This document shows, piece after piece, positions 50,400 to 58,761 of a stretch of DNA of 64,000 bases (the first letter of the stretch is position 1; every line of letters starts with the position of its first letter). Made by a program: the position numbers and the translations under genes. The DNA comes from Verrucomicrobiota bacterium. GTDB lineage: Bacteria; Verrucomicrobiota; Verrucomicrobiia; Opitutales; UBA953. Under the pieces are notes generated by a model. It was not told the DNA's origin, did not search any database, and worked only from the letters and a program-made list of their open reading frames with translations. Location of the stretch: NCBI GenBank assembly GCA_014193315.1, contig BJHS01000002.1, positions 160,803 through 224,802 of the forward strand. The letters run 5' to 3'.

Positions 50400-51080
50400 T
50401 CAACCGAACACCGGCCAGATTGCCGAGGCAAGGAGCATGAAGGGGGTCATCAGCCACCAGACCACCTCGGAAAAATACGAGGTGTTGATGCAGATCAGGA
50501 GGATGAAGAAGGACCACTGGGAGAGGAGGTGGAAGACCTCGGTGCTATAGATACCCAGACGGTAGAAGACCCGCGACCCGTCGAGCGGGGGGAGCGGGAC
50601 CAGGTTGAAGGCCGCCAAACCAGCATTCATCAAGATGCCGGTCGCGAGGAACTTGGCGAAGTCGTGGTTGCCGGGGCCCGCCGCCGCCACCCCAGCCACT
50701 TGCCCAACGAGGGCGAGGGCGACCAGCAAGACCACGTTCATGGCGGGTCCGGCCAGGGTGATCAGGATGTCGTCCATCTGCCGAGTCCGGGGATTGGCCA
50801 ACGAGATTTGCACGGGCTTACCCCACCCCAGAAGGCCGAACGGGAGCGGGTGACCCATAAGGATCGGGAGGAAGATCATGATGCCCGGTAGCAGCAGCGT
50901 ACCCAGCATGTCGGCGTGTGCCAGCGGGTTCAAGGTCACCCGCCCCTGAGCCCGGGGGAGCAAATCGCCGCGCAGGTCGGCGACCCAGGCATGACCGAAC
51001 TCATGGAGTCCGATGGAGATGACCAGGAGGATCAGGCTGAGGGCACCCCAGCGCAGGTGGTCGAGCAGTTGCGCGTCCAT
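50400..51080 (-). CDS. Site-2 protease-like M50 metallopeptidase
   Basis: 226 aa, five to six membrane helices. The zinc motif HEFGH lies at 26-30 in the first helix region and the third ligand in NLVPLPPLDGSRV (160-172), which is the short S2P/Rv2869-like core without PDZ domains. Such proteases cut within membranes, often in signalling. ATG 51080 begins MDAQLLDHLRWG; the upstream open frame is not family-like. It is followed by the RodZ-like gene after 52 nt. Confidence 0.9.
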   Translation of the reverse strand: MDAQLLDHLRWGALSLILLVISIGLHEFGHAWVADLRGDLLPRAQGRVTLNPLAHADMLGTLLLPGIMIFLPILMGHPLPFGLLGWGKPVQISLANPRTRQMDDILITLAGPAMNVVLLVALALVGQVAGVAAAGPGNHDFAKFLATGILMNAGLAAFNLVPLPPLDGSRVFYRLGIYSTEVFHLLSQWSFFILLICINTSYFSEVVWWLMTPFMLLASAIWPVFG

Positions 51081-51082
51081 GA

Positions 51083-51151
51083 TCAGTTGGCGCCGGGGAA
51101 CCGCTCGCAGGACCGACCGCCGTCGGCGCAGGTGAAGTCGAAGAGTGGCAT
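51083..51151 (-). CDS. 22-codon ORF resembling the start of an FmdB zinc-ribbon protein
   Basis: The peptide begins MPLFDFTCADGGRSCERF, which looks like the usual start of FmdB-type zinc ribbons (MPxY/FxFxCxDCG) with the second cysteine of the knuckle changed to Gly and the rest of the protein missing. It ends 2 nt before the site-2 protease ATG, so it could be a coupled leader, a remnant, or chance. Confidence 0.3.
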   Translation of the reverse strand: MPLFDFTCADGGRSCERFPGAN

Positions 51152-51262
51152 GGACGAGCCCAAAGGTGGAAGGAACCCCTCGGCGGGACAACCCGAAACC
51201 CGCGCGCGCACTCGCTCCTTGAGCCGACGGGCGAGCGTACCCAGTCTTCCGGGACGCCGGCC

Positions 51263-51925
51263 ATGTCCTACCCGCAACGCCTCCGTCTCGCCCGCCAACG
51301 GGGCCTCGCGCTGCCTTACGCGCGGGCATTGGCACGGCTACGTTCGCCCCAGGCCATCCAGGATTTCCTCGTCGACCTCCCCCAGAACTTCGAACCCGAC
51401 GGCGACACGGCGCGGTCGGTGCAGTCAACGTTGGCGGCCGGGTGCGCCCACTGCATCGAAGGCGCGCTGGTCGCGGCCTTCGCGCTCTGGTTGCAGGGCC
51501 ACCCGCCCCTCCTCCTCGACTTCAGCGCCCACCAGGACATGGACCATGTCATCGCCCCCTTTCAGATCGCCGGTAAGTGGGGCGCCATCTCCAAGACCAA
51601 CTACATCTGCCTGCGCTGGCGCGACCCGGTCTACGCCAGTGTCCGCGAGCTCGCGATGTCCTACTTCCACGAGTACGCCAAGGGACCCCGCAAGACGCTG
51701 CGCAGTTATTCCCGCCCGTTCGACCTACGGACGGTGCCGACCGCCCGCTGGGTGAACCTCCCGACGGATTGCTGGGAGATCGCCGACCGCATCACGGCCG
51801 CGCGGCACTACGAGATCGTGACCCCCGCCGAGGCGCGTCGGCTCCGGCACCGCGACCCGGTTGAAGTCCGGTCCGACCGGCTCACCGTGTTCCCGATCCC
51901 GGCCGGCAAGAAACGCCGGCTCTGA
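51263..51925 (+). CDS. Transglutaminase-like protein, function unknown
   Basis: 220 aa. The central part has a Cys/His arrangement like transglutaminase-fold proteins: Cys64 in AAGCAHCIEGALVAA at the start of a helix and His95 in QDMDHVIAPFQIAGKWG. Conserved-looking segments follow (LRWRDPVYASVRELAMSYFHEY). No signal peptide, so cytoplasmic. I do not know a characterised homolog. It is transcribed divergently from the site-2 protease block and converges with the GT2 gene (3 nt between stops). Confidence 0.75.
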   Translation: MSYPQRLRLARQRGLALPYARALARLRSPQAIQDFLVDLPQNFEPDGDTARSVQSTLAAGCAHCIEGALVAAFALWLQGHPPLLLDFSAHQDMDHVIAPFQIAGKWGAISKTNYICLRWRDPVYASVRELAMSYFHEYAKGPRKTLRSYSRPFDLRTVPTARWVNLPTDCWEIADRITAARHYEIVTPAEARRLRHRDPVEVRSDRLTVFPIPAGKKRRL

Positions 51926-51928
51926 GGC

Positions 51929-52657
51929 TCAGCGCCGACCGTCGTACCAGAGGTCGCAGTTCTCGGGACGCTTCGCCGCGCGGCCGGCGCTGAAAATCAT
52001 CCGGCCGAGGAAACGGGCGGTCTCACGCAGCGTGTAGAGCTTGAGCTTGCGCGACGAGGTCCGCAGCGGGTGCCGCCATAGGATGCTGAAGCACAACCGC
52101 TGCCGGCGAGCGAGGGTCTTGAGCCGACGGCTAAGGAAGACCTCCTCGCCGGCGTAGTACTCCGTGCCGAACCCGCCGACCTCACGGAAAGCGGCCGCCG
52201 CAACCCAGACGCAGGAACCCGCGGCCCAACCGGCGAGCCGACTCCAGAGATTCCAACCGCCGCAAAAGAAACAAGCGTAGCGAGGCGTGCCCGGCTCCAA
52301 CTCGACCGTACTCCCGCCGCCGAGGTGCCGGCCGGCCGCGATGCGTTCGGCGATGTCGGCGAAAAGCTCCCGGGAAGGCGTCGAGTCCGCGTCGATGAAG
52401 ACCAGCCATTCGCCGGTGGCGACCCGCGCCCCGGCGTCGCGGGCCCGGCCGATCTGGTTGATCGGTTCGAAGATGACCGTGGCCCCCGCGGCGCGGGCGA
52501 GCTCGGCCGTGCGATCGGTGGAATTGTTATCGCACACCACGCATTCCCAGGACCAGCCGCGGGCGAGGAACGCCTCGGCCGCGAGGCGGACGGAGGCCAA
52601 CGTCGCGGGCAGGAGCTTCTCCTCGTTGAACGCCGGGATGACGACGCTGACGCGCAT
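51929..52657 (-). CDS. Glycosyltransferase family 2
   Basis: 242 aa GT-A fold. The N-terminus VSVVIPAFNEEKLLPATL, CDNNSTDRTAELA and the metal-binding WLVFIDADSTPS (DAD variant of DxD) are clear, with the acceptor region GEEVFLSRRLKTL. Its ATG overlaps the stop of the beta-helix gene by one base (TGATG), so translation is coupled. It is the last gene of the cupin-ROK-beta-helix-GT2 block. No membrane anchor is evident; the target glycan is unknown. Confidence 0.88.
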   Translation of the reverse strand: MRVSVVIPAFNEEKLLPATLASVRLAAEAFLARGWSWECVVCDNNSTDRTAELARAAGATVIFEPINQIGRARDAGARVATGEWLVFIDADSTPSRELFADIAERIAAGRHLGGGSTVELEPGTPRYACFFCGGWNLWSRLAGWAAGSCVWVAAAAFREVGGFGTEYYAGEEVFLSRRLKTLARRQRLCFSILWRHPLRTSSRKLKLYTLRETARFLGRMIFSAGRAAKRPENCDLWYDGRR

Positions 52658-54063
52658 CAGCGCGTGGGCGACTTGGCGCGGAGCGCCAGCCAAAGGTCGG
52701 GCGGGTCGCCCGCCTTCAGTAACTGGACCTTCAGCGGGGACCCGCGCGGGGCGCGCATGTCGACGCCGACGAACGTGGTCGCCGCCGGGCAAAACTCCGC
52801 CGAGGGGAAGTCGACTCCCTTCCGGGCTTTGAGGTTCCAGAAGATATTCCATGCCCCCGCATCCAAGCCCAAGTCCTCACCGCCGCCGCAGGCGAAGTAG
52901 TTGGCCCCGTTGGCGGAGGTGACATTGGTGACCAGGTTGGCGAAAGGGCCCTGCTTGTGGAAGTCGAGCGTGAGGTCGACCCCGCCCCCGGCGCGGACCA
53001 CGTTGCCGTTGGTCCAAGGGCTGAAGCTCACGTCGTGGTGGAACCGCGCCTTGAACTCGAACTCCTCCAAGCGATGGGCCTGGCCGGCGAACGTGATGCC
53101 GTGGTGCCCGATGAAACCGCCCGGACCGACCGGGCGGCCCGCCTCGAGCAAGACATGGCGCACGGTGACATGGGAACCGGAGATGAAGGGACCGCTGTCG
53201 ACCCCGTTGAAAACGAGATCTTCCATCCACCCGTGGTGCACATCATGGAACTCCAACGGGTTCCAACCATCCTCCTTGAAATGCCCGCGATAAACCTTGT
53301 TCACCAGAACGAAGCCCACCCCGTGCAAGCCATAGTCGTCGCGCGTGCCGGCGTCGGCGATGGTCGGGGAGAATTCCTCCGGCAAGTCGATCAACAGCGG
53401 CGCACTCAAGGTCACGACCAAGCCGTCGACGGCCACGAGGCGGGCGGCCAGTTCGACCCTCGCCGGGGGTTTGAGCTTGGCGTCCTTCCCGGGGTCACCG
53501 GCATACAGGTAGCGCACCAGTTTGTCGTCGCCTCCCTGCAAGGTCAGCACGACCTCCTCGCCCGCCTTGAAAGAACCCGCCGTGCGCAGCGTCAACCGGC
53601 TGTCGCCGCGCTTCGCCGAGGCGATGGGCTGGGCTTTCCCGTTCCGGCTGGTGCCTTGGAAATTCAACAGCCCCCCGATCCAGGACCATTGGGTCGTCGC
53701 CGTCCCGCCGGCGTTCTTGGTCGGGCTGGGCTCGAGTTCCTCGAGCGACTTCGTGAACCGTAGGCGGGTCTTGGCGGAGCCCGCCCCGAGCAGAATCGTC
53801 CCGGTTTTACGCACGTAAAGCCGGCGGGAAAGCAGGTATTCCCCTGCGGGGATCGCGATGACCCCGCCCTGCTCGAACGCCTTCTCGAACGCCTCGGTGT
53901 CGTCGACTTTATCGTTCGGCTTGGCCCCAAAATCCGCGACCGAGCAGGTCGGGGTCGGCGCCTTCGGCAGTTCGCCGCCAAAATCATAACCCGCCTCCGC
54001 ATAGGCGCCGAGGTCCGGCGGGATTGCCGCGATCAGCAGCGAGGAGGCGAGAAGGGTGATCAT
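52657..54063 (-). CDS. Secreted right-handed beta-helix protein (pectate lyase-like)
   Basis: 468 aa with a short signal sequence (MITLLASSLLIAA). The start of the mature part, SVADFGAKPNDKVDDTEAFEKAFEQ, and IAIPAGEYLLSRRLYV are typical of Pectate_lyase_3/rhamnogalacturonase-like beta-helices. A long helix follows (GFIGHHGITFAG, FHHDVSFSPWTNGNVV). It may bind or cut acidic polysaccharides outside the cytoplasm. The upstream open frame is shadow of the ROK gene. Its ATG overlaps the ROK stop (ATGA). Confidence 0.82.
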   Translation of the reverse strand: MITLLASSLLIAAIPPDLGAYAEAGYDFGGELPKAPTPTCSVADFGAKPNDKVDDTEAFEKAFEQGGVIAIPAGEYLLSRRLYVRKTGTILLGAGSAKTRLRFTKSLEELEPSPTKNAGGTATTQWSWIGGLLNFQGTSRNGKAQPIASAKRGDSRLTLRTAGSFKAGEEVVLTLQGGDDKLVRYLYAGDPGKDAKLKPPARVELAARLVAVDGLVVTLSAPLLIDLPEEFSPTIADAGTRDDYGLHGVGFVLVNKVYRGHFKEDGWNPLEFHDVHHGWMEDLVFNGVDSGPFISGSHVTVRHVLLEAGRPVGPGGFIGHHGITFAGQAHRLEEFEFKARFHHDVSFSPWTNGNVVRAGGGVDLTLDFHKQGPFANLVTNVTSANGANYFACGGGEDLGLDAGAWNIFWNLKARKGVDFPSAEFCPAATTFVGVDMRAPRGSPLKVQLLKAGDPPDLWLALRAKSPTR

Positions 54064-55031
54064 GGCTGGGATTGGGCGGCCTCGAAGGCACAAGCTGCGG
54101 CGCCGACGACCCCGACATTCCCGCCCAGCGCGGCCGGGACGATGGTGCAGACCGCGGCGAGTCGCGGGAAGGCATACGCGTTGGCCTTGGCCCGCATCGG
54201 GATGAAGAGCGCGTCGCCGGCGGCGGTGACGCCGCCCCCCACGACGATGATGTCGGGGTTGAAGGTATTGATGACCGCGCCCAGGCCACGACCGAGGTAG
54301 TCGATCGACTCCGCCCAGATTTCCTTGGCCAGACCGTCGCCTTCGGCCATCGCCTGGAAGAGGTGGTGGGTGGTGACTTGGTCGATGGTGCCGGCGAACT
54401 TGAGGAGGCTGGAGGGTCGGCCCGCGGCGAGGGCTTCGCGCGTGCGGCGCGCGATGGCGGTGCCGGAGGCGTAGGCTTCCCAGCAACCCAGATTGCCACA
54501 TCCGCAGCGCGGGCCGTCCAGGGTCAGCGGGATGTGCCCGAGCTCGGCGGCGTTGCCATTGGCGCCGCGCATCAGGCGTCCGTCGATCACCGCGCCGCCG
54601 CCGATACCGGTGGAGATGGTGAGGTAGACGAGGTTGCGCTTCCCCTTGCCGGCGCCGAAGACGTACTCGCCGAGGGCGGCGGCATTGCAGTCGTTGTCGA
54701 TCCGAGCCGGGAGGTTGCCGAAGGCCTGGCTGAGTTCGCCTTCGATCGGGTAACCGGTCCAACCAGGGAGATTCGGGGAGCCATCGACGCAGCCGCGGGC
54801 CGTGTCGAGCGGTCCGGGCGAGGCGATGCCGAGGGCCAGCAGATCCGCCGGCTTAAGCTTGAGCTCGACGAGGAGTTGCTGGGCGGCGGCCGCCACGCGC
54901 TGGACGGCTTGAGCCGGGCCGGCCTCGGCATGGGTCTCGACGCGACCAGAACCGAGCACGGTACCATCCTCGGCGACCACGCCGAAGGCGAACTTGGTGC
55001 CGCCGAGATCGAAAGCTAGGACTTTACGCAT
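54060..55031 (-). CDS. ROK-family sugar kinase
   Basis: 323 aa. The phosphate-binding loop FDLGGTKFAFGVV, the catalytic Asp in ARIDNDCNAAALGE, STGIGGGAVIDG and the zinc-binding set ELGHIPL plus CGCGNLGCWEAYASG are all present, as in ROK glucokinases. It phosphorylates a hexose, most often glucose, or an N-acylated hexosamine. Start ATG 55031, 9 nt after the cupin gene. Confidence 0.92.
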   Translation of the reverse strand: MRKVLAFDLGGTKFAFGVVAEDGTVLGSGRVETHAEAGPAQAVQRVAAAAQQLLVELKLKPADLLALGIASPGPLDTARGCVDGSPNLPGWTGYPIEGELSQAFGNLPARIDNDCNAAALGEYVFGAGKGKRNLVYLTISTGIGGGAVIDGRLMRGANGNAAELGHIPLTLDGPRCGCGNLGCWEAYASGTAIARRTREALAAGRPSSLLKFAGTIDQVTTHHLFQAMAEGDGLAKEIWAESIDYLGRGLGAVINTFNPDIIVVGGGVTAAGDALFIPMRAKANAYAFPRLAAVCTIVPAALGGNVGVVGAAACAFEAAQSQP

Positions 55032-55040
55032 GGGAAAGGG

Positions 55041-55436
55041 TCAGTCGCGGGCCGGGCGCTGGAAGTCGTCCTGCAGGCGGACGACATCGGTAAGGTCCGG
55101 GGTGGAAACTTCCAACAGGATACTGTCCTCCAAGGCCTCGAATCGGTGGATGGTGCGAACCGGGATATGGACCGACTGACCAGGGAGCCAGAGCGTCGGG
55201 GTCAGCGCGCCGACGGTCGCCGGCTTCTCCCCGGGCGTCAGCGGCCGGAAAGTCAGGTTCACGCGGCCGGAGAGCAGGAACAGCGTCTCGGTCTTGCGCT
55301 CATGGTATTGAAGGCTGAGCCGCTTACCGGCCTTCACCTCGAGCACCTTGCCCGCGTAGGCGGTTTGGTCGGCGTACCAGATTTCCCGACCCCAGGGCTT
55401 CTCGACGACCTTGGGACTGTGGAGCGGCGACGGCAT
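55041..55436 (-). CDS. Cupin, mannose-6-phosphate isomerase-like
   Basis: 131 aa, single cupin. The metal motif QYHERKTETLFLLSGRVNL and the second His in IPVRTIHRFEAL are clear, with the start KPWGREIWYAD typical of the short type II phosphomannose isomerase-like proteins that also occur fused to GDP-mannose pyrophosphorylase. The substrate is uncertain. It is the first gene of the ROK/beta-helix/GT2 block. Confidence 0.85.
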   Translation of the reverse strand: MPSPLHSPKVVEKPWGREIWYADQTAYAGKVLEVKAGKRLSLQYHERKTETLFLLSGRVNLTFRPLTPGEKPATVGALTPTLWLPGQSVHIPVRTIHRFEALEDSILLEVSTPDLTDVVRLQDDFQRPARD

Positions 55437-55465
55437 CGGTCTTGGGTTCTGTCCAGATGTGGGAT

Positions 55466-56170
55466 TTAGCCAAGCAAATCCCCCAGGAAGTCGGGCTGGT
55501 CCGCCGCACCCACGACCGGCGCGACCAAGTGCGGCTCATCGCAAGCCACCCGGTTGACCTCCGCCGAAACCCGATGCACCGCCAAGGTGCGATCGGCGGC
55601 CGAGGTCGCCAAGGCGCTGAAATCATCCGGGGTGAACGCGCGCTCCGCCAGCCAGGCCAGCCGTTGCGCACCCAGCAGCACGACGGGCATGCGGGAGTGA
55701 ACTTCCCCGGCCTCGCGGTTAGGCACGACGGTCACCAGGCAAAGCGTCCGGCGCATCGAGCCATCCGGCAGGACCTGCAAAGACCACAGCCCGCCGACCG
55801 CCAAGGGTCCGCCGTCCGCGGCCCGGAAGTAGTACGGGATTTTCTGCCGTCCCTCGGTCTTCCATTCGTAATAGCCGTCGATCGGCACGAGGCAGCGACG
55901 CAGGCGGGCCGCATCGCGAAACGTCGGGCGGTCAAAAATACCTTCGGCCCGGGCATTCGCATGCCCTTCCTCGCGGCTGTCGGGGGCCGCCCAAGACGGG
56001 ACGTAGCCCCAGTCGAGCGGCTCCACCTTGAGCATGCCTTGCTCGCGGCGCAGGGAAAGCAACGGGGTACCCGGGGAAACGTTGTAGCGGGGCCGGACCA
56101 CCGGGGCGCTCGCGCCGAGGCTCCGGATGATTTCCTCGTGACGGGAAAACTGGGTGACGCGGCCGCACAT
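55466..56170 (-). CDS. SOS response-associated (YedK/HMCES-type) protein
   Basis: 234 aa. Starts MCGRVTQF with the catalytic Cys2 exposed after Met removal, Asn30 in RPRYNVSP, Glu102 in DGYYEWK and His158 in VHSRMPVVL. Homologs form a covalent link to abasic sites in single-stranded DNA. The gene stands alone between slyX and the cupin gene with 9 and 29 nt gaps. Confidence 0.95.
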   Translation of the reverse strand: MCGRVTQFSRHEEIIRSLGASAPVVRPRYNVSPGTPLLSLRREQGMLKVEPLDWGYVPSWAAPDSREEGHANARAEGIFDRPTFRDAARLRRCLVPIDGYYEWKTEGRQKIPYYFRAADGGPLAVGGLWSLQVLPDGSMRRTLCLVTVVPNREAGEVHSRMPVVLLGAQRLAWLAERAFTPDDFSALATSAADRTLAVHRVSAEVNRVACDEPHLVAPVVGAADQPDFLGDLLG

Positions 56171-56179
56171 ACCGGGCGT

Positions 56180-56383
56180 TTACCAATGCGGGGGTCGCTC
56201 GTCCGCGGGCGGACCGGAATCCACCCCGTCGGCGGCCTGGGCGGACTTGGCCTCCAGCCGGGCGAGCCGATCGACGAGTTTGGCGACCTCGCGGGAGAGT
56301 TCCATCAGGACGCGGTCCTGCTGTTCGACATGTCGTTGGAGGAAGGCGAGGCGCTCCTCCATCTCGCGACGGCTGGGATCCAT
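56180..56383 (-). CDS. slyX: SlyX-like coiled-coil protein
   Basis: 67 aa. One long coiled coil (EERLAFLQRHVEQQDRVL, then VAKLVDRLARLEA) and the typical SlyX C-terminus ending Pro-Pro-His-Trp. The function of SlyX is poorly defined. It lies 9 nt upstream of the YedK-like gene on the same strand and may be co-transcribed. Confidence 0.8.
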   Translation of the reverse strand: MDPSRREMEERLAFLQRHVEQQDRVLMELSREVAKLVDRLARLEAKSAQAADGVDSGPPADERPPHW

Positions 56384-56423
56384 GGGGCCACCGTAGGCGG
56401 CCCGGGCCGAAGCGCAAGCCGGG

Positions 56424-57608
56424 TCAGAGGTCGCAGTCGCGCTTCGCCGCCGCGAAGGCGGCCAAGGCTTCATCCAGGTCGGCCCGGGTGAACGCGGCGG
56501 ACATCTGCGTGCGGATGCGCGCCTTGCCCTGGGCCACGACGGGGTAGAAGAAGCCGACCGCGTAGACGCCATGCTCCAGCAGCGCGGCGGCGAACTTCTG
56601 CGCCAAGACCCCGTCGCCCAGCATGACCGGGACAATCGGGTGCTCGCCGGGCGGGAGGGTGAAACCGAGCGCCGTCAACCCTTGGCGCCAGTAAACCGCG
56701 TTGGCCATGAGCTGGTCGCGCAGCTCGGTCGAGGCGCGGAGCAGCTTCAGGATGGCGAGGGTCGTCGCGGCGATCACCGGGGCGAGCGAGTTGGAGAACA
56801 GGTAGGGGCGGCTCTGCTGTCGCAGGGTATCGATGACTTCCTTGCGGCCCGAGGTGTACCCGCCGCTGGCGCCGCCGAGGGCCTTGCCCAGGGTGCCGGT
56901 GATGATGTCCACCCGGCCCAGGCAGCCGCGGTGCTCATGCGTCCCTCGGCCGGTCTTCCCGAGGAAGCCGACCCCATGGGAGTCGTCCATCATCACGACC
57001 GCGCCATGCCGGTCGGCGAGGTCACAGATCTCGGCCAACGGCGCGATGGTGCCGTCCATCGAGAACACGCCGTCGGTCGCGATGAGTTTCACGCGGGCGC
57101 CCTTCGCCTCGACGAGTTTCGCCTCAAGGTCGGCGAGGTCGGCGTTGGCGTAACGGAAGCGCTGCGCCTTGCACAGGCGGATCCCATCGATGATGGAGGC
57201 ATGGTTGAGCGCGTCGGAGATGACGGCGTCCTCCGGGCCCAGGATTGTCTCGAAGAGGCCGCCGTTGGCATCCCAACAGGAGGAATAAAGGATCGTGTCC
57301 TCCGTGCCGAGGAAGTCGCTGATCGCCTGCTCGAGCTCGCGGTGGACGGTCTGCGTGCCGCAGATGAAGCGAACGGAGGCCAGGCCGTAGCCCCAGCGCT
57401 CCAACGCCTCCGCGGCCGCGGCCTTCACCGCCGGGTGGTTCGCCAAACCAAGGTAATTATTCGCGCACAGGTTGAGGGCCTCACGGCCATCCTTCAGCCG
57501 CACGTGCGAGGCTTGGGCCGAAGCGATGAGCCGCTCCTGCTTGTAGAGCCCGCTGGCACGGACGTCGGCGAGGCGTTGGGCGAGGAGGCCTTGGAGGGCG
57601 GCGTACAT
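56424..57608 (-). CDS. kbl: 2-amino-3-ketobutyrate CoA ligase (glycine C-acetyltransferase)
   Basis: 394 aa from ATG 57608. Alpha-oxoamine synthase with [31 protein letters not shown] and the PLP lysine Lys242 in [16 protein letters not shown]. It splits 2-amino-3-ketobutyrate with CoA into glycine and acetyl-CoA. It follows tdh by 5 nt, completing the threonine-to-glycine pathway. A start seven codons upstream would overlap tdh and is less likely. Confidence 0.95.
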   Translation of the reverse strand: MYAALQGLLAQRLADVRASGLYKQERLIASAQASHVRLKDGREALNLCANNYLGLANHPAVKAAAAEALERWGYGLASVRFICGTQTVHRELEQAISDFLGTEDTILYSSCWDANGGLFETILGPEDAVISDALNHASIIDGIRLCKAQRFRYANADLADLEAKLVEAKGARVKLIATDGVFSMDGTIAPLAEICDLADRHGAVVMMDDSHGVGFLGKTGRGTHEHRGCLGRVDIITGTLGKALGGASGGYTSGRKEVIDTLRQQSRPYLFSNSLAPVIAATTLAILKLLRASTELRDQLMANAVYWRQGLTALGFTLPPGEHPIVPVMLGDGVLAQKFAAALLEHGVYAVGFFYPVVAQGKARIRTQMSAAFTRADLDEALAAFAAAKRDCDL

Positions 57609-57613
57609 GGTGG

Positions 57614-58645
57614 TCAGAGTTGCGTCCAATCGAGCACGACTTTTCCGGACTGTCCAGACAGCATGGCCTCGAAGCCCGCGCGGAACTCGCGGGCTGGCAG
57701 GCGGTGGGTGATCGCGGGGGTGATGTCCACGTGGGACTGGAGGAGCGCGATCATCTTGTACCAGGTCTCGTACATCTCGCGTCCATAGATGCCCTTGAGG
57801 TGGAGGCCGCGGAAGATGACCTTGTTCCAGTCGATGGCCGCCTTGCCCGGGATGATGCCCAGCAGCGCGATGCGCCCGCCGCAGGCCATGTTATCGAGGA
57901 TCTGATCGAGCGCCCGGGGATTACCCGACATCTCCAAGGCCACGTCGAAGCCCTCGGTCATGCCGAGCTCCTGCTGCACTTGGCGAAGGTCCTCCTGCGA
58001 CACGTCCACGGCGCGCGTCGGGCCCATCTTGCGCGCGAGCTCAAGGCGCCACGGGTTGACGTCGGTGATGATGACCTTGCGGGCCCCCGCCGCCTTGGCG
58101 ATGGCGATGGCCATGATGCCGATCGGGCCGGCGCCGGTGATGAGCACATCCTCGCCGACGAGGTCGAAGGAAAGCGCCGTGTGCACGGCGTTGCCGAGCG
58201 GGTCGAAAATCGCCGCCACCTCGTCGGGAATATCATCCGGTACCGGGACGACGTTCTCCATGGGCAGGGCGAGGAGTTCGGCGAAGGCCCCGGGGCGGTG
58301 GATGCCGACGCCGAGGGTGTGCGCGCAGAGGTGGCGACGGCCGGCGCGGCAGTTGCGGCAATACCCGCAGACGATGTGCCCCTCGCCCGAGACGCGCTGA
58401 CCGACCTTGAGGTGCGTGACCTCGCGCCCGAAAGCCTCGACGACGCCGACGTATTCGTGGCCGACGGTGAGCCCGACCGGCACGGTCTGCGCGGCCCACT
58501 CATCCCACTTCCAGATATGGACGTCGGTGCCGCAGATCGCGGCTTTACGGATCCGGATGAGGACGTCGCGGTCGCCGATGGTCGGCGGCGGCACGTCCGC
58601 CAGCCAAAGACCTTCGGCGGCTTCTTTCTTGATCAAGGCTTTCAT
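57614..58645 (-). CDS. tdh: L-threonine 3-dehydrogenase
   Basis: 343 aa zinc medium-chain dehydrogenase. Catalytic zinc ligands Cys38 and His63/Glu64 (GHEYVG), Thr40 and His43 of the proton relay, structural cysteines 93, 96, 99 and 107, and the NAD loop GAGPIGIMA are all present. [13 protein letters not shown] near the C-terminus is typical of Tdh. It oxidises threonine to 2-amino-3-ketobutyrate, the Kbl substrate. Divergent from the PA14-type genes across 116 bp. Confidence 0.96.
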   Translation of the reverse strand: MKALIKKEAAEGLWLADVPPPTIGDRDVLIRIRKAAICGTDVHIWKWDEWAAQTVPVGLTVGHEYVGVVEAFGREVTHLKVGQRVSGEGHIVCGYCRNCRAGRRHLCAHTLGVGIHRPGAFAELLALPMENVVPVPDDIPDEVAAIFDPLGNAVHTALSFDLVGEDVLITGAGPIGIMAIAIAKAAGARKVIITDVNPWRLELARKMGPTRAVDVSQEDLRQVQQELGMTEGFDVALEMSGNPRALDQILDNMACGGRIALLGIIPGKAAIDWNKVIFRGLHLKGIYGREMYETWYKMIALLQSHVDITPAITHRLPAREFRAGFEAMLSGQSGKVVLDWTQL

Positions 58646-58761
58646 GCGGCGGAGTGGAAGTCCCTAACCATAGGTGTTCCGAGCGTTTTTAAAAGCGACG
58701 TCTCGCGTTGTAGGCTTATTTTTATTGTGCGGAAAGGGTCGTTTACCAACCTTCACCTGTC

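Noticed and set aside
54064..54762. N-terminal extension of the beta-helix protein
   Set aside because: It overlaps the ROK kinase gene and would hide the signal peptide at MITLLASS.
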